From NCBI GenBank assembly GCA_964572225.1, contig CAZNFR010000063.1:1-21229 (forward strand): DNA of 21,229 nucleotides, given 5' to 3'. The notes under the pieces are model-generated. The model saw only the letters and a list, made by a program, of their open reading frames with translations. It was not told the DNA's origin and made no database searches. The position numbers and the translations under genes were made by a program. The DNA is from CAZNFR01 sp964572225 (GTDB lineage: Bacteria > Bacteroidota > Bacteroidia > Bacteroidales > GCA-2748055). Positions 6,643-15,362 of this stretch are shown here, piece by piece. Position 1 is the stretch's first letter. Each line of letters starts with the position of its first letter.

Positions 6643-7656
6643 ATGCAAAAAGATCCCGACATAGGGTTTATTATAGATCCATTTTCGGCTGAAAGGCCGG
6701 CCGACTGGAACCGGATCCCTGCCTTGATGCAGCACCACCGGCTGTACTACCGTCTGGAGGATATCCTGAATTCGCACAGGGAGGGGATTCCGGACACGGT
6801 AAGACAGGAAATGACTTCGGCTTACCGGAACCACCTTCAATCGCAGTTGCAAACCGGAAGTGAGCTGCTGGGCATCAATAAAATCCTGAGTGAAAACGGG
6901 GTGGATTTCCTCAATCTGAAGGGGCTGGCCCTGTCACAGGAGTTGTATGGGAACATTACCGACAGGCTGAGCCTGGATATTGACCTTCTCATTCGCGCGG
7001 CCGACATTGAAAGATCGCTCGAGCTGCTGCAGGGACTGGGATACTCACTCATTCGCAGCGAGAGGGATGTTGATCCGGGACTGTTCCGAAAGGTAAAAAA
7101 GAATTACACCCTGATCCATCCTCAGAAACGGGTAATCTGCGAGCTGCACTGGGAACTGTTTTCGAATCCTTACCTCGTCAACGGTCCGGAGCTGGGCCAT
7201 GAAGACCCCTCCAGCGTGGTCATTGAGGGACAGTCCCTCCCGGTGATGAACAGGACAAACCAGATACTCTATCTCTGTCTGCACGGAACCTACCACGAAT
7301 ACTTCCGTTTATTCTGGCTGCGGGATATTGCTGAGGTTGTTAACCGCTGGGAAACCGACTGGGATGAAGTCTTTGAAAAGGCCGGGACCTTGGGCATAGC
7401 CAGGCCCTTGCGGATAAGTCTGCAACTGGCTTCCTCGTTTTTCGGAAGCCGGGATCCTCTGGAAGAAAAGGGGGATACTTTTGTTCTTCAACGGATGTGC
7501 AATCACCTTATTGGGAGGATCAACCGCTCGAGGCACCACCGCAAGGCTGACCGGGTGCGCAGGATACTGTTTTTCATGGCTTTTAAAAAGGATCTAAGGT
7601 ACCGGAGGTACGTACTTCAGGGAATTGTAAAACGAAGGAAGATCAGGAATAATTAG
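6643..7656 (+). CDS. Nucleotidyltransferase of the NTP_transf_5 family
   Basis: This 337-residue protein fits the NTP_transf_5 family (PF14907-like). 'NGVDFLNLKGLALSQELYG' is followed by 'DRLSLDIDLLIRAADIERS', with the paired acidic residues of the DxD motif, and then 'LQGLGYS' and 'ICELHWEL'. Such genes recur in lasso and other RiPP clusters beside B1, B2, C and HprK-like kinases. Their reaction is not settled; transfer of a nucleotide to a peptide or sugar is assumed. An in-frame ATG at 6553 exists but lies inside the sulfotransferase gene, and family similarity begins only later. The ATG at 6643, five bases after the sulfotransferase stop, is therefore preferred. The stop overlaps by four bases the end of the convergent deacetylase gene. 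Confidence 0.8.
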   Translation: MQKDPDIGFIIDPFSAERPADWNRIPALMQHHRLYYRLEDILNSHREGIPDTVRQEMTSAYRNHLQSQLQTGSELLGINKILSENGVDFLNLKGLALSQELYGNITDRLSLDIDLLIRAADIERSLELLQGLGYSLIRSERDVDPGLFRKVKKNYTLIHPQKRVICELHWELFSNPYLVNGPELGHEDPSSVVIEGQSLPVMNRTNQILYLCLHGTYHEYFRLFWLRDIAEVVNRWETDWDEVFEKAGTLGIARPLRISLQLASSFFGSRDPLEEKGDTFVLQRMCNHLIGRINRSRHHRKADRVRRILFFMAFKKDLRYRRYVLQGIVKRRKIRNN

Positions 7657-8324
7657 CCTGTGCCTTTCATGCTCACCCCTTTGAGCCACATACGGTCGGC
7701 CACATATTTCTTCATAGGTATGGCTTCGAACTCGTACCCGCGGCTGCTGAGGTTCTCGAGCACGCGGGGAAGGGCGTAATACAGATTTTTGCGGGCTTTT
7801 TCCGAATCGTGGAATACCACGATGGATCCGGAGCGAACGTTGCCGGTCACATTGTTCACCACCTCGTCGCCGGGTACCTTGCGGTTATAATCAATGCTAA
7901 GCACATCCCACATAATAAGACGGTATTGCTGAACCACTTCGCCCACCTGATCGGGACGGATGCGTCCGTAGGGCGGACGGAATAGGTCGGAGTCGATGAA
8001 GTTCGAGGCCAGCTCAACATCTTCGAAATACTGACGTTTACCGGCGCGAAAGCCTTTCAGGTGACTGTATGTGTGGTTGCCGACCGAATGACCTTCCTCC
8101 AGAATTTTTTGGTATGTGTCGGGGAAATGCTCCACATTTCTGCCGATGCAGAAGAAGGTGGCTTTGGCATTGTATTCATTGAGGCGGTCCAGAACCCATT
8201 CGGTTACGCCGGGTGTGGGACCGTCGTCGAAGGTCAGGAAAATCTTCCTCAGCTCACCGTAAAAGCCCCAGGTCATACGGGGCATTAATCGGGTGATGAA
8301 GTATGGTGGTCTGACAATGAGCAT
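7653..8324 (-). CDS. Polysaccharide deacetylase (NodB family)
   Basis: This 223-residue protein shows the five carbohydrate esterase 4 motifs: TFDDGP (31-36) with the catalytic Asp and a metal Asp, HTYSH (84-88) with the metal His pair, RPPYGR (116-121), 'MWDVLSIDY' (139-147) and 'VVFHDS' (169-174) with the catalytic His. Enzymes of this family remove acetyl groups from N-acetylated sugars in peptidoglycan, chitin-like or surface polysaccharides using a divalent metal. No signal peptide is visible, so it may act on a cytoplasmic or membrane-face substrate, which is not identifiable here. It starts six bases after the DUF2723 gene, so the two are probably co-transcribed. It is convergent with the lasso-tailoring operon. 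Confidence 0.9.
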   Translation of the reverse strand: MLIVRPPYFITRLMPRMTWGFYGELRKIFLTFDDGPTPGVTEWVLDRLNEYNAKATFFCIGRNVEHFPDTYQKILEEGHSVGNHTYSHLKGFRAGKRQYFEDVELASNFIDSDLFRPPYGRIRPDQVGEVVQQYRLIMWDVLSIDYNRKVPGDEVVNNVTGNVRSGSIVVFHDSEKARKNLYYALPRVLENLSSRGYEFEAIPMKKYVADRMWLKGVSMKGTG

Positions 8325-8330
8325 GATATA

Positions 8331-11300
8331 CTAGCGCAAAGGTAACATTCCTCCGGGATTTCCTTCACTTTTCATCAAAATTTCCATTAACTCCGCTGAA
8401 AGCTCATTGTCTCCAAAATTGCTTGCTATGCTGTAGAGCGACATGAGGTTACGACTTGCAAACGACATATCCCCTTCGGTAAGGGCCATCCGGCGCTTAT
8501 TCTCTCCTCTGAGTTCGCTGAAATAGCTAAGCTCCTGATCGAGCATGGCACTGTACTCCCTGATGATCTCAGCGGCTTTATCATTATCGCCCAGACTGTA
8601 ATAGATCTGAATAAGGGGAATGATGGCCGAATTATAGGGTACGCGGTCGTTCGACATCAGGCTGAGGCATTCTTCCAGCACTTCACGGGCAGCCTCGTCG
8701 TCCCCTTCTTCATGCAATGCATTGGCCAGGGTGGCGAAGGTATAGCGGAAGTTGGTAAGCATCCTCAGGTTGTTCTCATCGAGGTATACATTGGGATCTT
8801 CAATGTTACCCCAGCGGAATTTGTTCATCAGGTTTTCGTACATCACGTCGGCCGTTACATTCCCGGCAAACATATCGTTATCCGAGCCCGTTGCGGGGAG
8901 GAGACGGTAGCCCAGTCCTTCCCTGTGCAGGTAGGGATCCAGGTCCATGAACACATCCCTTGAAGCGGTAATGGCAAAATATACGGGTCTGTTCCATCCG
9001 TCGCGGCTGATCTGGTCGATCAGATCGAGGATCATTAATGAGTTTTTACCCAGTCCTCTGCGTCCCAGCAGCTCAAAGCGAATTTCCGGGACCGGCGTTA
9101 CTTTCGGGTAGGGATCGTAATAGCCAGAAGCTTTCAAAGCTACGGTATCCACAGGAATGATAAACTTACGCGAAGGGAAGAAATACCGGCCTTCGGCAAA
9201 CCTTGGGTCATCGGTACGCAGGAAAGCCAGTGCATCGGAAAGATACATGTGCGATTCGTCCAGCCTTCTGGCCATGGACTGTATGCCGGAAATCAGCGAG
9301 GCCAGTCCGTCTTCATCAAAGCCCAGTTCAGCTTTTCGCCGGTCAACACGACCCACCGCGTTGGCAAAGCGCTCGAAGCTGATATTATCAATTCCCTGCT
9401 GCAGTTCGTTATAATCGTTGGGAGCCAGCTCGGGCAGTTTTGAAGCCGAAGCCAGGGAGATAAACCGGTCGTACAGCTCCTGGTATTCGTTCTCGAAAAA
9501 GCGTTTGTTGGCCTTGTATTTTTCGTCGAGCATCAAAAGTGCATTATCGGCGAACATCACATAATCGCGGGTTCCGTTTCGGTATTGCTGGCGGTTGAAG
9601 CCGAATTTCACCGGATCGGACTCGTACATCCGGGTAGCCATCTGCTCGATGTACCAGTCGGCCGTGAAATAGCTCAGATTGATCACTCTCACATCCGTCC
9701 TTTCATCCTCTACCTCCTGAAGGTACCAGAGAGGGAAGGTATCGTTGTCTCCGTTGGTAAAAATGATCGCATTCTCTTTGGTCGAATTCAGGTAGTTGTA
9801 TGCGAAATCGCGGGCGGTGTATCTTCCGGACCGGTCGTGGTCATCCCAGTTTTGGGCTGCCATGAGTCCGGGGACGGCTACCAGGGAGACAAGGGTGATG
9901 CCCAGGATCGCCGGCAGGGACTTTGCTGCCTTACCCAGCCGGTTGATCAGGTAGAGCACCCCGAAGCCGATCCAGATGGAGAAGGCATAGAAGGATCCGG
10001 CGTAGGCATAATCCCGTTCACGGGGCTGGATGGGGTACTGGTTCAGGTATAGTACAATGGCCAGTCCGGTGAAAAGGAAGAGCAGTCCGACCACCCAGAA
10101 ATCCTGCAGATGATGTCGGTAATGGAAGATCATTCCCAGTATACCCAGGATCAGAGGAAGGAAATAGTAGGCGTTCCTTCCGGGATTATCCCTGAAGTGT
10201 TCCGGCAGGTTTTCCTGCGAACCCAGTCGGGCGTTGTCGACAAAGGGGATTCCGCTTATCCAGTTTCCTTTATGCAGTTCGCCGTGGCCCTGTATGTCGT
10301 TTTGTCGTCCGGCGAAGTTCCACATGAAATACCGCATATACATATATCCGATCTGATACCGGAAGAAAAATCTCAGGTTCTGAGCAAAGGAGGGTTTATC
10401 TTTCGGTCTCTGCCGGTCGAACCGGAAACTTCCGTCCTGGTTGCGAACCGGATTTCCGTTTTCATCCCGGACGACCTCGTACAGATCGCCCTCGTCCATG
10501 CCTGCCCAGAACAGGTATTGCTCGATATGATGTTCCTGCTCGCTCCACATTCTTGGAAAGAGACCACGGAACTTATCGTCGTATTTATAATTCGGTTGCT
10601 CTACCGATACATATTTGCCATCTTCTTTGTAATACACTTTGTCGCCTTCAATCCTTTCGATGGCGGGGGCATTGAAATAGTTCCCGTAAAAGATCGGGGT
10701 ATCCCCGTACTGCTCACGATTGAGATAGCGGAGGAGGGAGAAAGCGGAATCGGGGTTACTTTCATCGAGCGGGGTATCGGCATTGGAGCGGATGATGATC
10801 ACCGCATAGGAGGAATACCCGATGGCGATCACCGTAAAGATGGTCAGAATGGTATTCCACAAGACTTTCTTTTTCTGATAGGTGTACCAGATACCAAAGG
10901 CCAGGGCCGCAAAGAGCAGGAAGGAATAGAAAAGGAGTCCGGAATGATAGGCCATACCGAAACCGTTCACAAACATCAGCTCAAATTTGGAGCCCAGGGC
11001 TACGATTCCCGGGATCACCACATACATCATGGCACCGAGAATAAGGACGGAGATCAGCAGGGAGGCAATGATCCCCGCGGTGGTGGGTTTATATTTTCTA
11101 AAGTAGTATACAAGTACAATGGCCGGAATGGCAAGCAGGTTAAGCAGGTGAACCCCGATGGAGAGGCCCATGAGGTATGCGATCAAAATGATCCAGCGAT
11201 TCGAATGGGGTTCGTCAGCGATGTTCTCCCATTTCAGGATGGCCCAGAAAACGAAAGCGGTAAACAGGGATGAGGTGGCATACACTTCAGCCTCTACTGC

Positions 11301-11720
11301 CGAAAACCAGAAAGTATCGGAGAAGGTGTAGGCGAGTGCTCCCACTGCGCCGGCGCCCATCATGGACAGGATATTGTTCAGGGTAAAATCGCTTTCCTCT
11401 TTGATGAGGATGTTCCGGGCCAGATGGGTGATGGTCCAGAAAAGGAAAAGGATGGTGAAGGCCGAGGCCAGGGCCGACATGATGTTCATGGTGACAGAGA
11501 TGGACTGAAGGTCCATGGCGAACAGGGTAAAGAGGCGACCGAGTACCATGAAGAACGGGGCTCCGGGAGGGTGGCCCACTTCAAGCTTATAGGAGGAGGT
11601 GATAAACTCACCCGTATCCCAGAAACTGGTGGTGGGTTCGATGGTGAGAATGTAAACAACGGCCGAGATAAGGAAGACCGACCACCCGGTGATCAGGTTG
11701 AACCTGCGAAATTCATTCAT
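8331..11720 (-). CDS. DUF2723 family multi-pass membrane protein (GT-C-like)
   Basis: This 1129-residue protein is a DUF2723 member (PF11028). The N-terminus 'TIEPTTSFWDTGEFITSSYK' and 'LEVGHPPGAPFFMVLGRLF' carries the family signature and the acidic loop after the first membrane helix, as in GT-C glycosyltransferases such as protein O-mannosyltransferases. About ten or more hydrophobic helices lie in residues 10-620. They are followed by a soluble segment with 'TNGDNDTFPLWYLQE', and a C-terminal helical part (about 1000-1110) that looks like TPR repeats. Family members are common in Bacteroidota and are often labelled glycosyltransferase family 117. A role in lipid-linked sugar transfer to proteins or glycans is inferred from the fold. 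The deacetylase follows six bases downstream and may act in the same pathway. Confidence 0.88.
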   Translation of the reverse strand: MNEFRRFNLITGWSVFLISAVVYILTIEPTTSFWDTGEFITSSYKLEVGHPPGAPFFMVLGRLFTLFAMDLQSISVTMNIMSALASAFTILFLFWTITHLARNILIKEESDFTLNNILSMMGAGAVGALAYTFSDTFWFSAVEAEVYATSSLFTAFVFWAILKWENIADEPHSNRWIILIAYLMGLSIGVHLLNLLAIPAIVLVYYFRKYKPTTAGIIASLLISVLILGAMMYVVIPGIVALGSKFELMFVNGFGMAYHSGLLFYSFLLFAALAFGIWYTYQKKKVLWNTILTIFTVIAIGYSSYAVIIIRSNADTPLDESNPDSAFSLLRYLNREQYGDTPIFYGNYFNAPAIERIEGDKVYYKEDGKYVSVEQPNYKYDDKFRGLFPRMWSEQEHHIEQYLFWAGMDEGDLYEVVRDENGNPVRNQDGSFRFDRQRPKDKPSFAQNLRFFFRYQIGYMYMRYFMWNFAGRQNDIQGHGELHKGNWISGIPFVDNARLGSQENLPEHFRDNPGRNAYYFLPLILGILGMIFHYRHHLQDFWVVGLLFLFTGLAIVLYLNQYPIQPRERDYAYAGSFYAFSIWIGFGVLYLINRLGKAAKSLPAILGITLVSLVAVPGLMAAQNWDDHDRSGRYTARDFAYNYLNSTKENAIIFTNGDNDTFPLWYLQEVEDERTDVRVINLSYFTADWYIEQMATRMYESDPVKFGFNRQQYRNGTRDYVMFADNALLMLDEKYKANKRFFENEYQELYDRFISLASASKLPELAPNDYNELQQGIDNISFERFANAVGRVDRRKAELGFDEDGLASLISGIQSMARRLDESHMYLSDALAFLRTDDPRFAEGRYFFPSRKFIIPVDTVALKASGYYDPYPKVTPVPEIRFELLGRRGLGKNSLMILDLIDQISRDGWNRPVYFAITASRDVFMDLDPYLHREGLGYRLLPATGSDNDMFAGNVTADVMYENLMNKFRWGNIEDPNVYLDENNLRMLTNFRYTFATLANALHEEGDDEAAREVLEECLSLMSNDRVPYNSAIIPLIQIYYSLGDNDKAAEIIREYSAMLDQELSYFSELRGENKRRMALTEGDMSFASRNLMSLYSIASNFGDNELSAELMEILMKSEGNPGGMLPLR

Positions 11721-11762
11721 GTGTTAAAACTTTACCTTATTATTGTTCAGTTAAAAACCTGA

Positions 11763-11770
11763 CAAATATA
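11763..11770 (-). promoter_or_regulatory. -7 promoter box for the DUF2723-deacetylase unit
   Basis: On the minus strand this reads TATATTTG, an exact fit to TAnnTTTG, 42 bases before the DUF2723 start. It lies in a 132-base divergent promoter region shared with the barrel gene. Confidence 0.55.
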
Positions 11771-11824
11771 AGACTAAGATTATAAATTATGGATTTTGGC
11801 GAGGATTTAAACGTTAAATAATCC

Positions 11825-11832
11825 TAACTTTG
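11825..11832 (+). promoter_or_regulatory. -7 promoter box for the barrel protein gene
   Basis: TAACTTTG fits TAnnTTTG exactly and lies 20 bases before the ATG at 11853. No clear -33 TTG was assigned. Confidence 0.5.
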
Positions 11833-11852
11833 AGCCCTTCAGTCCGGTTATT

Positions 11853-12974
11853 ATGCTTATTCAACGGAGGTTTCATATTTTCATTGTATTGCTGCTGTTG
11901 CTTCCAGTCTGCCTGAAGGCTCAGTTTATGGGGCCGGCCTACAACAACGTCCTCACCCCCATGGCGGAGGAGGATGTGATGGCGGGGCTCAGCCTGGATG
12001 CCGGGGGGTTTTTCCATAACCTTGAATTTTTTGATGTCAGCGTAGAGGGCTTCACCCTTCCCGGCTCATACCTGCAGCCTGTTGCCTGGTATTCGCCCAT
12101 TGCCGGACTAAGTCTGGGGGCGGGGGCTCATTTGCAATACTTTCACGGGCAGGAATCCTTCAGTCAGTCTCTCCCGATTTTTTGGTTGAAATACCGGCCG
12201 GTGCCCGACCTGAGCATACGGGTGGGGAGTTTTAACGGCGGACTCGCCCTGGGGATGCCCGAGCCTCTGAACGATTTTGCCAACCAGCTCACCCGCCTGG
12301 TGAACAACGGAGTGGAGATACGCTACCAGGGACCCAAGCACAGGTCGCTTACCTGGCTCGACTGGCAGGAATATATTGAGCCGGGCGACAGTGTACAGGA
12401 GGAGTTTGTTTTCGGAAATTCAAGTCAGCTAAGAATTTTTACTGCTGAAAAATCCCGCGTGGATATTCCTTTGTATCTGCTTGCTAAACATCAGGGTGGA
12501 CAGATAAATGAGTCGGCCGACCCGGTAACCACGCGCTTCAATGCCGGTACGGGACTTCAATACACACGGGATCTGGAAGGGGCAGTCTGGAAGGAATTAC
12601 GGATCCTGGCTGAATACTACCTTCAATCGGGCGGCATGGAAAACGACCGGGGCTACGCTTTTTATCCCCGGGCTGAGATAGGCGGGGATCTATTTCATCT
12701 CTCGGCCGGATATTTTTACGGAGTGGAATGGGAATCGCTCATGGGATTCCGTCTTTTCCATTTTGATCCTATGAAGGATTTGGAATACCTGAATGGCAAT
12801 CCGCGCTTCATCACCTTTAAGGCCGCCCTTAACCACAACATAGGCAATAAGGCCTGCCTGGTGATCCGTTTCGACGGATACTACGATCAGGTTTTAGAAA
12901 AGCTTCAGTATGTGTATGGAATACAGCTTTTGTACAGTGATATTATCCCTGTATTCAGAAGGGCATCAAACTGA
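11853..12974 (+). CDS. Uncharacterised secreted protein, probable outer-membrane beta-barrel
   Basis: I do not recognise a named family for this 373-residue protein. It opens with a charged stretch and a strong signal peptide (RRFHIFIVLLLLLPVCLKAQ), which predicts cleavage near residue 24. The rest is rich in alternating hydrophobic and aromatic strands separated by turns, for example 'GLSLGAGAHLQYFHG', 'LHLSAGYFYGVEW'-like stretches and 'YVYGIQLLYSDIIP' at the end. That is the texture of a small outer-membrane barrel. No enzyme motif is visible. It has its own promoter box, diverges from the DUF2723 gene, and its end overlaps the convergent DNA glycosylase gene by nine bases. A role in transport or as an envelope structural protein cannot be decided from sequence. 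Confidence 0.75.
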   Translation: MLIQRRFHIFIVLLLLLPVCLKAQFMGPAYNNVLTPMAEEDVMAGLSLDAGGFFHNLEFFDVSVEGFTLPGSYLQPVAWYSPIAGLSLGAGAHLQYFHGQESFSQSLPIFWLKYRPVPDLSIRVGSFNGGLALGMPEPLNDFANQLTRLVNNGVEIRYQGPKHRSLTWLDWQEYIEPGDSVQEEFVFGNSSQLRIFTAEKSRVDIPLYLLAKHQGGQINESADPVTTRFNAGTGLQYTRDLEGAVWKELRILAEYYLQSGGMENDRGYAFYPRAEIGGDLFHLSAGYFYGVEWESLMGFRLFHFDPMKDLEYLNGNPRFITFKAALNHNIGNKACLVIRFDGYYDQVLEKLQYVYGIQLLYSDIIPVFRRASN

Positions 12975-13505
12975 TTTACCGGAATAGAATCTCCACGGGA
13001 TGCTCACCCAGGGTTCACCGGCATAGTCTATACCTATACGGGGTCCACTCCGGATCTCAGGAGTAATACCGGCATCTTCCACCCACATCCGGTCACCCCT
13101 TATCAGGGATTCGCCAAGAAAGCTACCGTCAATGCCCAGATCGCGGGTAAGTCTGCCCGGCCCTACCACCTCTTGGAGTCCGCGAATAAGCACCGCCTGG
13201 GGTTCGTCTTTCGACCCGGTAACGAAGTTCAGCATCCAGTACATTCCGTATATCAGGTACATGTATACGAGTCCGCCTTCCTCAAACATCACAGCAGTGC
13301 GGGCGGTCTTGCCTTTGCTGGCATGGCAGGCCAGATCTTCTCCACCCCGGTATGCTTCCACCTCGGTGATCATAAACCGGGTTTCCCGGGAAGGAGAGCG
13401 GACCACCAGAATCTTACCGGGAAGTTCCGGTGCCACCTCCAGCACATCGCGGATAAAAAACCCGGTTCCCAGCCTCTTTCCCGGCGGGTAGGTTATGCTC
13501 AGCAT
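12966..13505 (-). CDS. DNA-3-methyladenine glycosylase (AAG/MPG type)
   Basis: This 179-residue protein matches the AAG/MPG family (PF02245-like), which removes alkylated purines such as 3-methyladenine and starts base excision repair. The human-type signature is visible in order: 'ITEVEAYRG' (46-54), whose Glu48 corresponds to the catalytic Glu, then 'DLACHAS', 'YMYLIYGMYWMLNFVT' and 'AVLIRGLQEVVGPGRLTRDL'. The length is close to that of other bacterial members. It begins seven bases inside the end of the upstream O-antigen ligase gene, an overlap that suggests one transcript. The pairing looks like chance operon packing rather than shared function. Confidence 0.9.
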   Translation of the reverse strand: MLSITYPPGKRLGTGFFIRDVLEVAPELPGKILVVRSPSRETRFMITEVEAYRGGEDLACHASKGKTARTAVMFEEGGLVYMYLIYGMYWMLNFVTGSKDEPQAVLIRGLQEVVGPGRLTRDLGIDGSFLGESLIRGDRMWVEDAGITPEIRSGPRIGIDYAGEPWVSIPWRFYSGKSV

Positions 13506-15151
13506 TGTTGGTTTTGGTATTCCGTAGATCCTTCCCTTCCTCCCTGGGGATCGTCCTTTTTCCGCGTACTTCCCAGGAGAAGCAATGAATAGAACAAGGC
13601 GAAGAAGGTCACCCCGGTCTGGGTTTCGAGGGTGTCCTCATTGATCCATGACAACAGGGCAATGGTGAAAAAGACCAGGAAGAGGTAACTATTCCACTTT
13701 TTCTCGAGGAAGACGGGAAGCAGAAGCATCAGCATGATGAGTGTGAATCCCAGAAACCCGAATGTGAGGATAAAGGTAACGAACTGGTTATGTGCCCTTC
13801 TCCGGTTGTTTTCTTTCAGCATGGATCCTGTTTCTTCGTAGTATCGATCGAAGGTATCCTGCACGTCGCCGGTACCTACCCCGATAACCGGGTGGTGGCT
13901 GATGATATGACGTGCCCCTTTTAGATAGGCAATTCGTTGTGCTACGGAATGTCCTGAGGGATCCCTCCCTCTCAGGTAACCGTCGATCTCCCAGATAATC
14001 TCATAAATACGTGGATAAAGGCTAAGGTCGTCCTTAAAAATATGGTTGGCCAGTCCGTTCTCGATGGCTACTACATCTTCTTTGGTGAGTTTTTCTACTC
14101 CCTGCCGGTCTTTCCTAAGACCTTTGGATGTAAGGTATCGGATAAGGGTATATTTTATTCTCTGATTTTTGTGGTCGAGACTGTCACAGGCAATGGAACT
14201 TCGTTCATTCCAGGCCTCCTGCATTTCGTTTTCGGAAATATAGATCCACACGTAATTCCCATTCTCGGTTGCTCTGCACAGGGTATCGTGGGTATAGGGG
14301 TTCCCGTAGGGTGTAAGCTCCTCAAGGGAGGAAAAATCCACATTCTCCCGGGTGTAGAAACGGTCGATGCTGCGGGTAATAAAAGAGGCGATGAGCAAGG
14401 GGACCGTAAGAATGAGGACCCTGAAAATAAAACGGGGGGCTACCTGAGTGATCCTTCCGGAGAAAATAAAAGCCACAAGAATGGAGATGCAGAAAAAGAT
14501 CACAATGCCGGTGAATGACTTCAGAATAAAAATAAATGCGGTTTGCCATATCATTTGAAGGGCGAAAATCCAGGTCATTTTTCCGCGGAAGCGAAACTCA
14601 ACCGGAGAAAGGTAAAGATAATAGACCGCAGCAAATATGGAAAGATTGATCATCAGGGAAAGGCGAATGTGGGATACAAAGATTGAAATTTCCCTTATGT
14701 CGTAATACTCATAAGGAATAATGCCCAGGTAAATAGCAAAAGATATGAGGGTGGAGATGCTTACAGCGGAGATAAAAAGACTGATAAGGATCCGGATTCC
14801 CGACCGGCGTGGGATCTCGGTGGTGGCTATGATGACCGGGAGCACCAGCATTGGGAGTTTGATCTTGAGATCGTGAAGGGCGTAAGAAAGATTTTCGGAC
14901 TGAGTATAGAGTAGTCCGATAAGATGAATGCCATAAATACCGAGGAAGAGGAGGAGGGCCTTGTTGGATATGATTTTTCTCCATTTTTGGCGGAAGTGCC
15001 CATCCAGGATCCAGTTCACCAGCAGAAGGATCTGGGAAAGACTGGTAACCCAAATGGAGAGTGGCAGGCTCACAGCCAGAATACAAAGCAGGTAAAGGTA
15101 AATGTCGGTAGTTCCTGTACGCCTGGTTAATTGCATGGATCTGAAAATCAT
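13499..15151 (-). CDS. O-antigen ligase/polymerase family membrane protein (Wzy_C)
   Basis: This 550-residue protein has about ten or more hydrophobic helices and the Wzy_C/WaaL-type pattern (PF04932-like). A large periplasmic loop ends in 'GARHIISHHPVIGVGTGDV', followed by 'RRRAHNQFVTFILTFGFLG'. The 'HPviGvGtG' and 'rAHNqfv' motifs with an adjacent helix are typical of the family. Members ligate or polymerise lipid-linked surface glycans on the periplasmic face of the inner membrane. The sequence does not say whether this one is a ligase, a polymerase or a protein glycosylating enzyme. The loop between about residues 270 and 420 is long and charged. A second in-frame Met at residue 6 (MQLTRRTG) could be the true start. 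It diverges from the ribosomal operon and overlaps the DNA glycosylase gene by seven bases. Confidence 0.85.
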   Translation of the reverse strand: MIFRSMQLTRRTGTTDIYLYLLCILAVSLPLSIWVTSLSQILLLVNWILDGHFRQKWRKIISNKALLLFLGIYGIHLIGLLYTQSENLSYALHDLKIKLPMLVLPVIIATTEIPRRSGIRILISLFISAVSISTLISFAIYLGIIPYEYYDIREISIFVSHIRLSLMINLSIFAAVYYLYLSPVEFRFRGKMTWIFALQMIWQTAFIFILKSFTGIVIFFCISILVAFIFSGRITQVAPRFIFRVLILTVPLLIASFITRSIDRFYTRENVDFSSLEELTPYGNPYTHDTLCRATENGNYVWIYISENEMQEAWNERSSIACDSLDHKNQRIKYTLIRYLTSKGLRKDRQGVEKLTKEDVVAIENGLANHIFKDDLSLYPRIYEIIWEIDGYLRGRDPSGHSVAQRIAYLKGARHIISHHPVIGVGTGDVQDTFDRYYEETGSMLKENNRRRAHNQFVTFILTFGFLGFTLIMLMLLLPVFLEKKWNSYLFLVFFTIALLSWINEDTLETQTGVTFFALFYSLLLLGSTRKKDDPQGGREGSTEYQNQQC

Positions 15152-15290
15152 TAAATTCTAATCCCTCGAAACAGCCAGATCACAGCATTACAATCTGCTG
15201 ACCCTCAGTTGCTCTTGTTTAGCCCCCGTATAGCGGACTGCATTCTCCAAAATTATTGTTAATATCTTGTTTATTTAATAAAAATAATTG

Positions 15291-15298
15291 TACTTTTG
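15291..15298 (+). promoter_or_regulatory. Promoter of the L13-S9 ribosomal operon
   Basis: TACTTTTG fits the TAnnTTTG -7 box, with a TTG at 15267-15269 as a plausible -33 element 21 bases upstream in an AT-rich stretch. The transcript would carry a leader of about 55-60 bases before the GTG start of rplM, which may hold an autoregulatory site. A 9-base inverted repeat, CGGACTGCA at 15234-15242 and TGCAGTCCG at 15297-15305, flanks the promoter. Confidence 0.65.
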
Positions 15299-15362
15299 CA
15301 GTCCGTATTTTTTGAGCAGAAGCTTGAACAACACGAGTTGAAATTAATTAAAATTTGATAAA

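Noticed and set aside
9585..10052. 155-codon plus-strand ORF
   Set aside because: Also antisense to the DUF2723 gene with composition expected of a shadow frame.
10110..11273. 387-codon plus-strand ORF opposite the DUF2723 gene
   Set aside because: It is antisense to a clear membrane protein gene, has low-complexity Gly/Glu/Ile-rich sequence and no family features; it is a shadow frame.
15152..15290. Possible tRNA or small RNA in the gap before rplM
   Set aside because: No cloverleaf, no T-loop sequence and no terminator-like structure could be found by eye.
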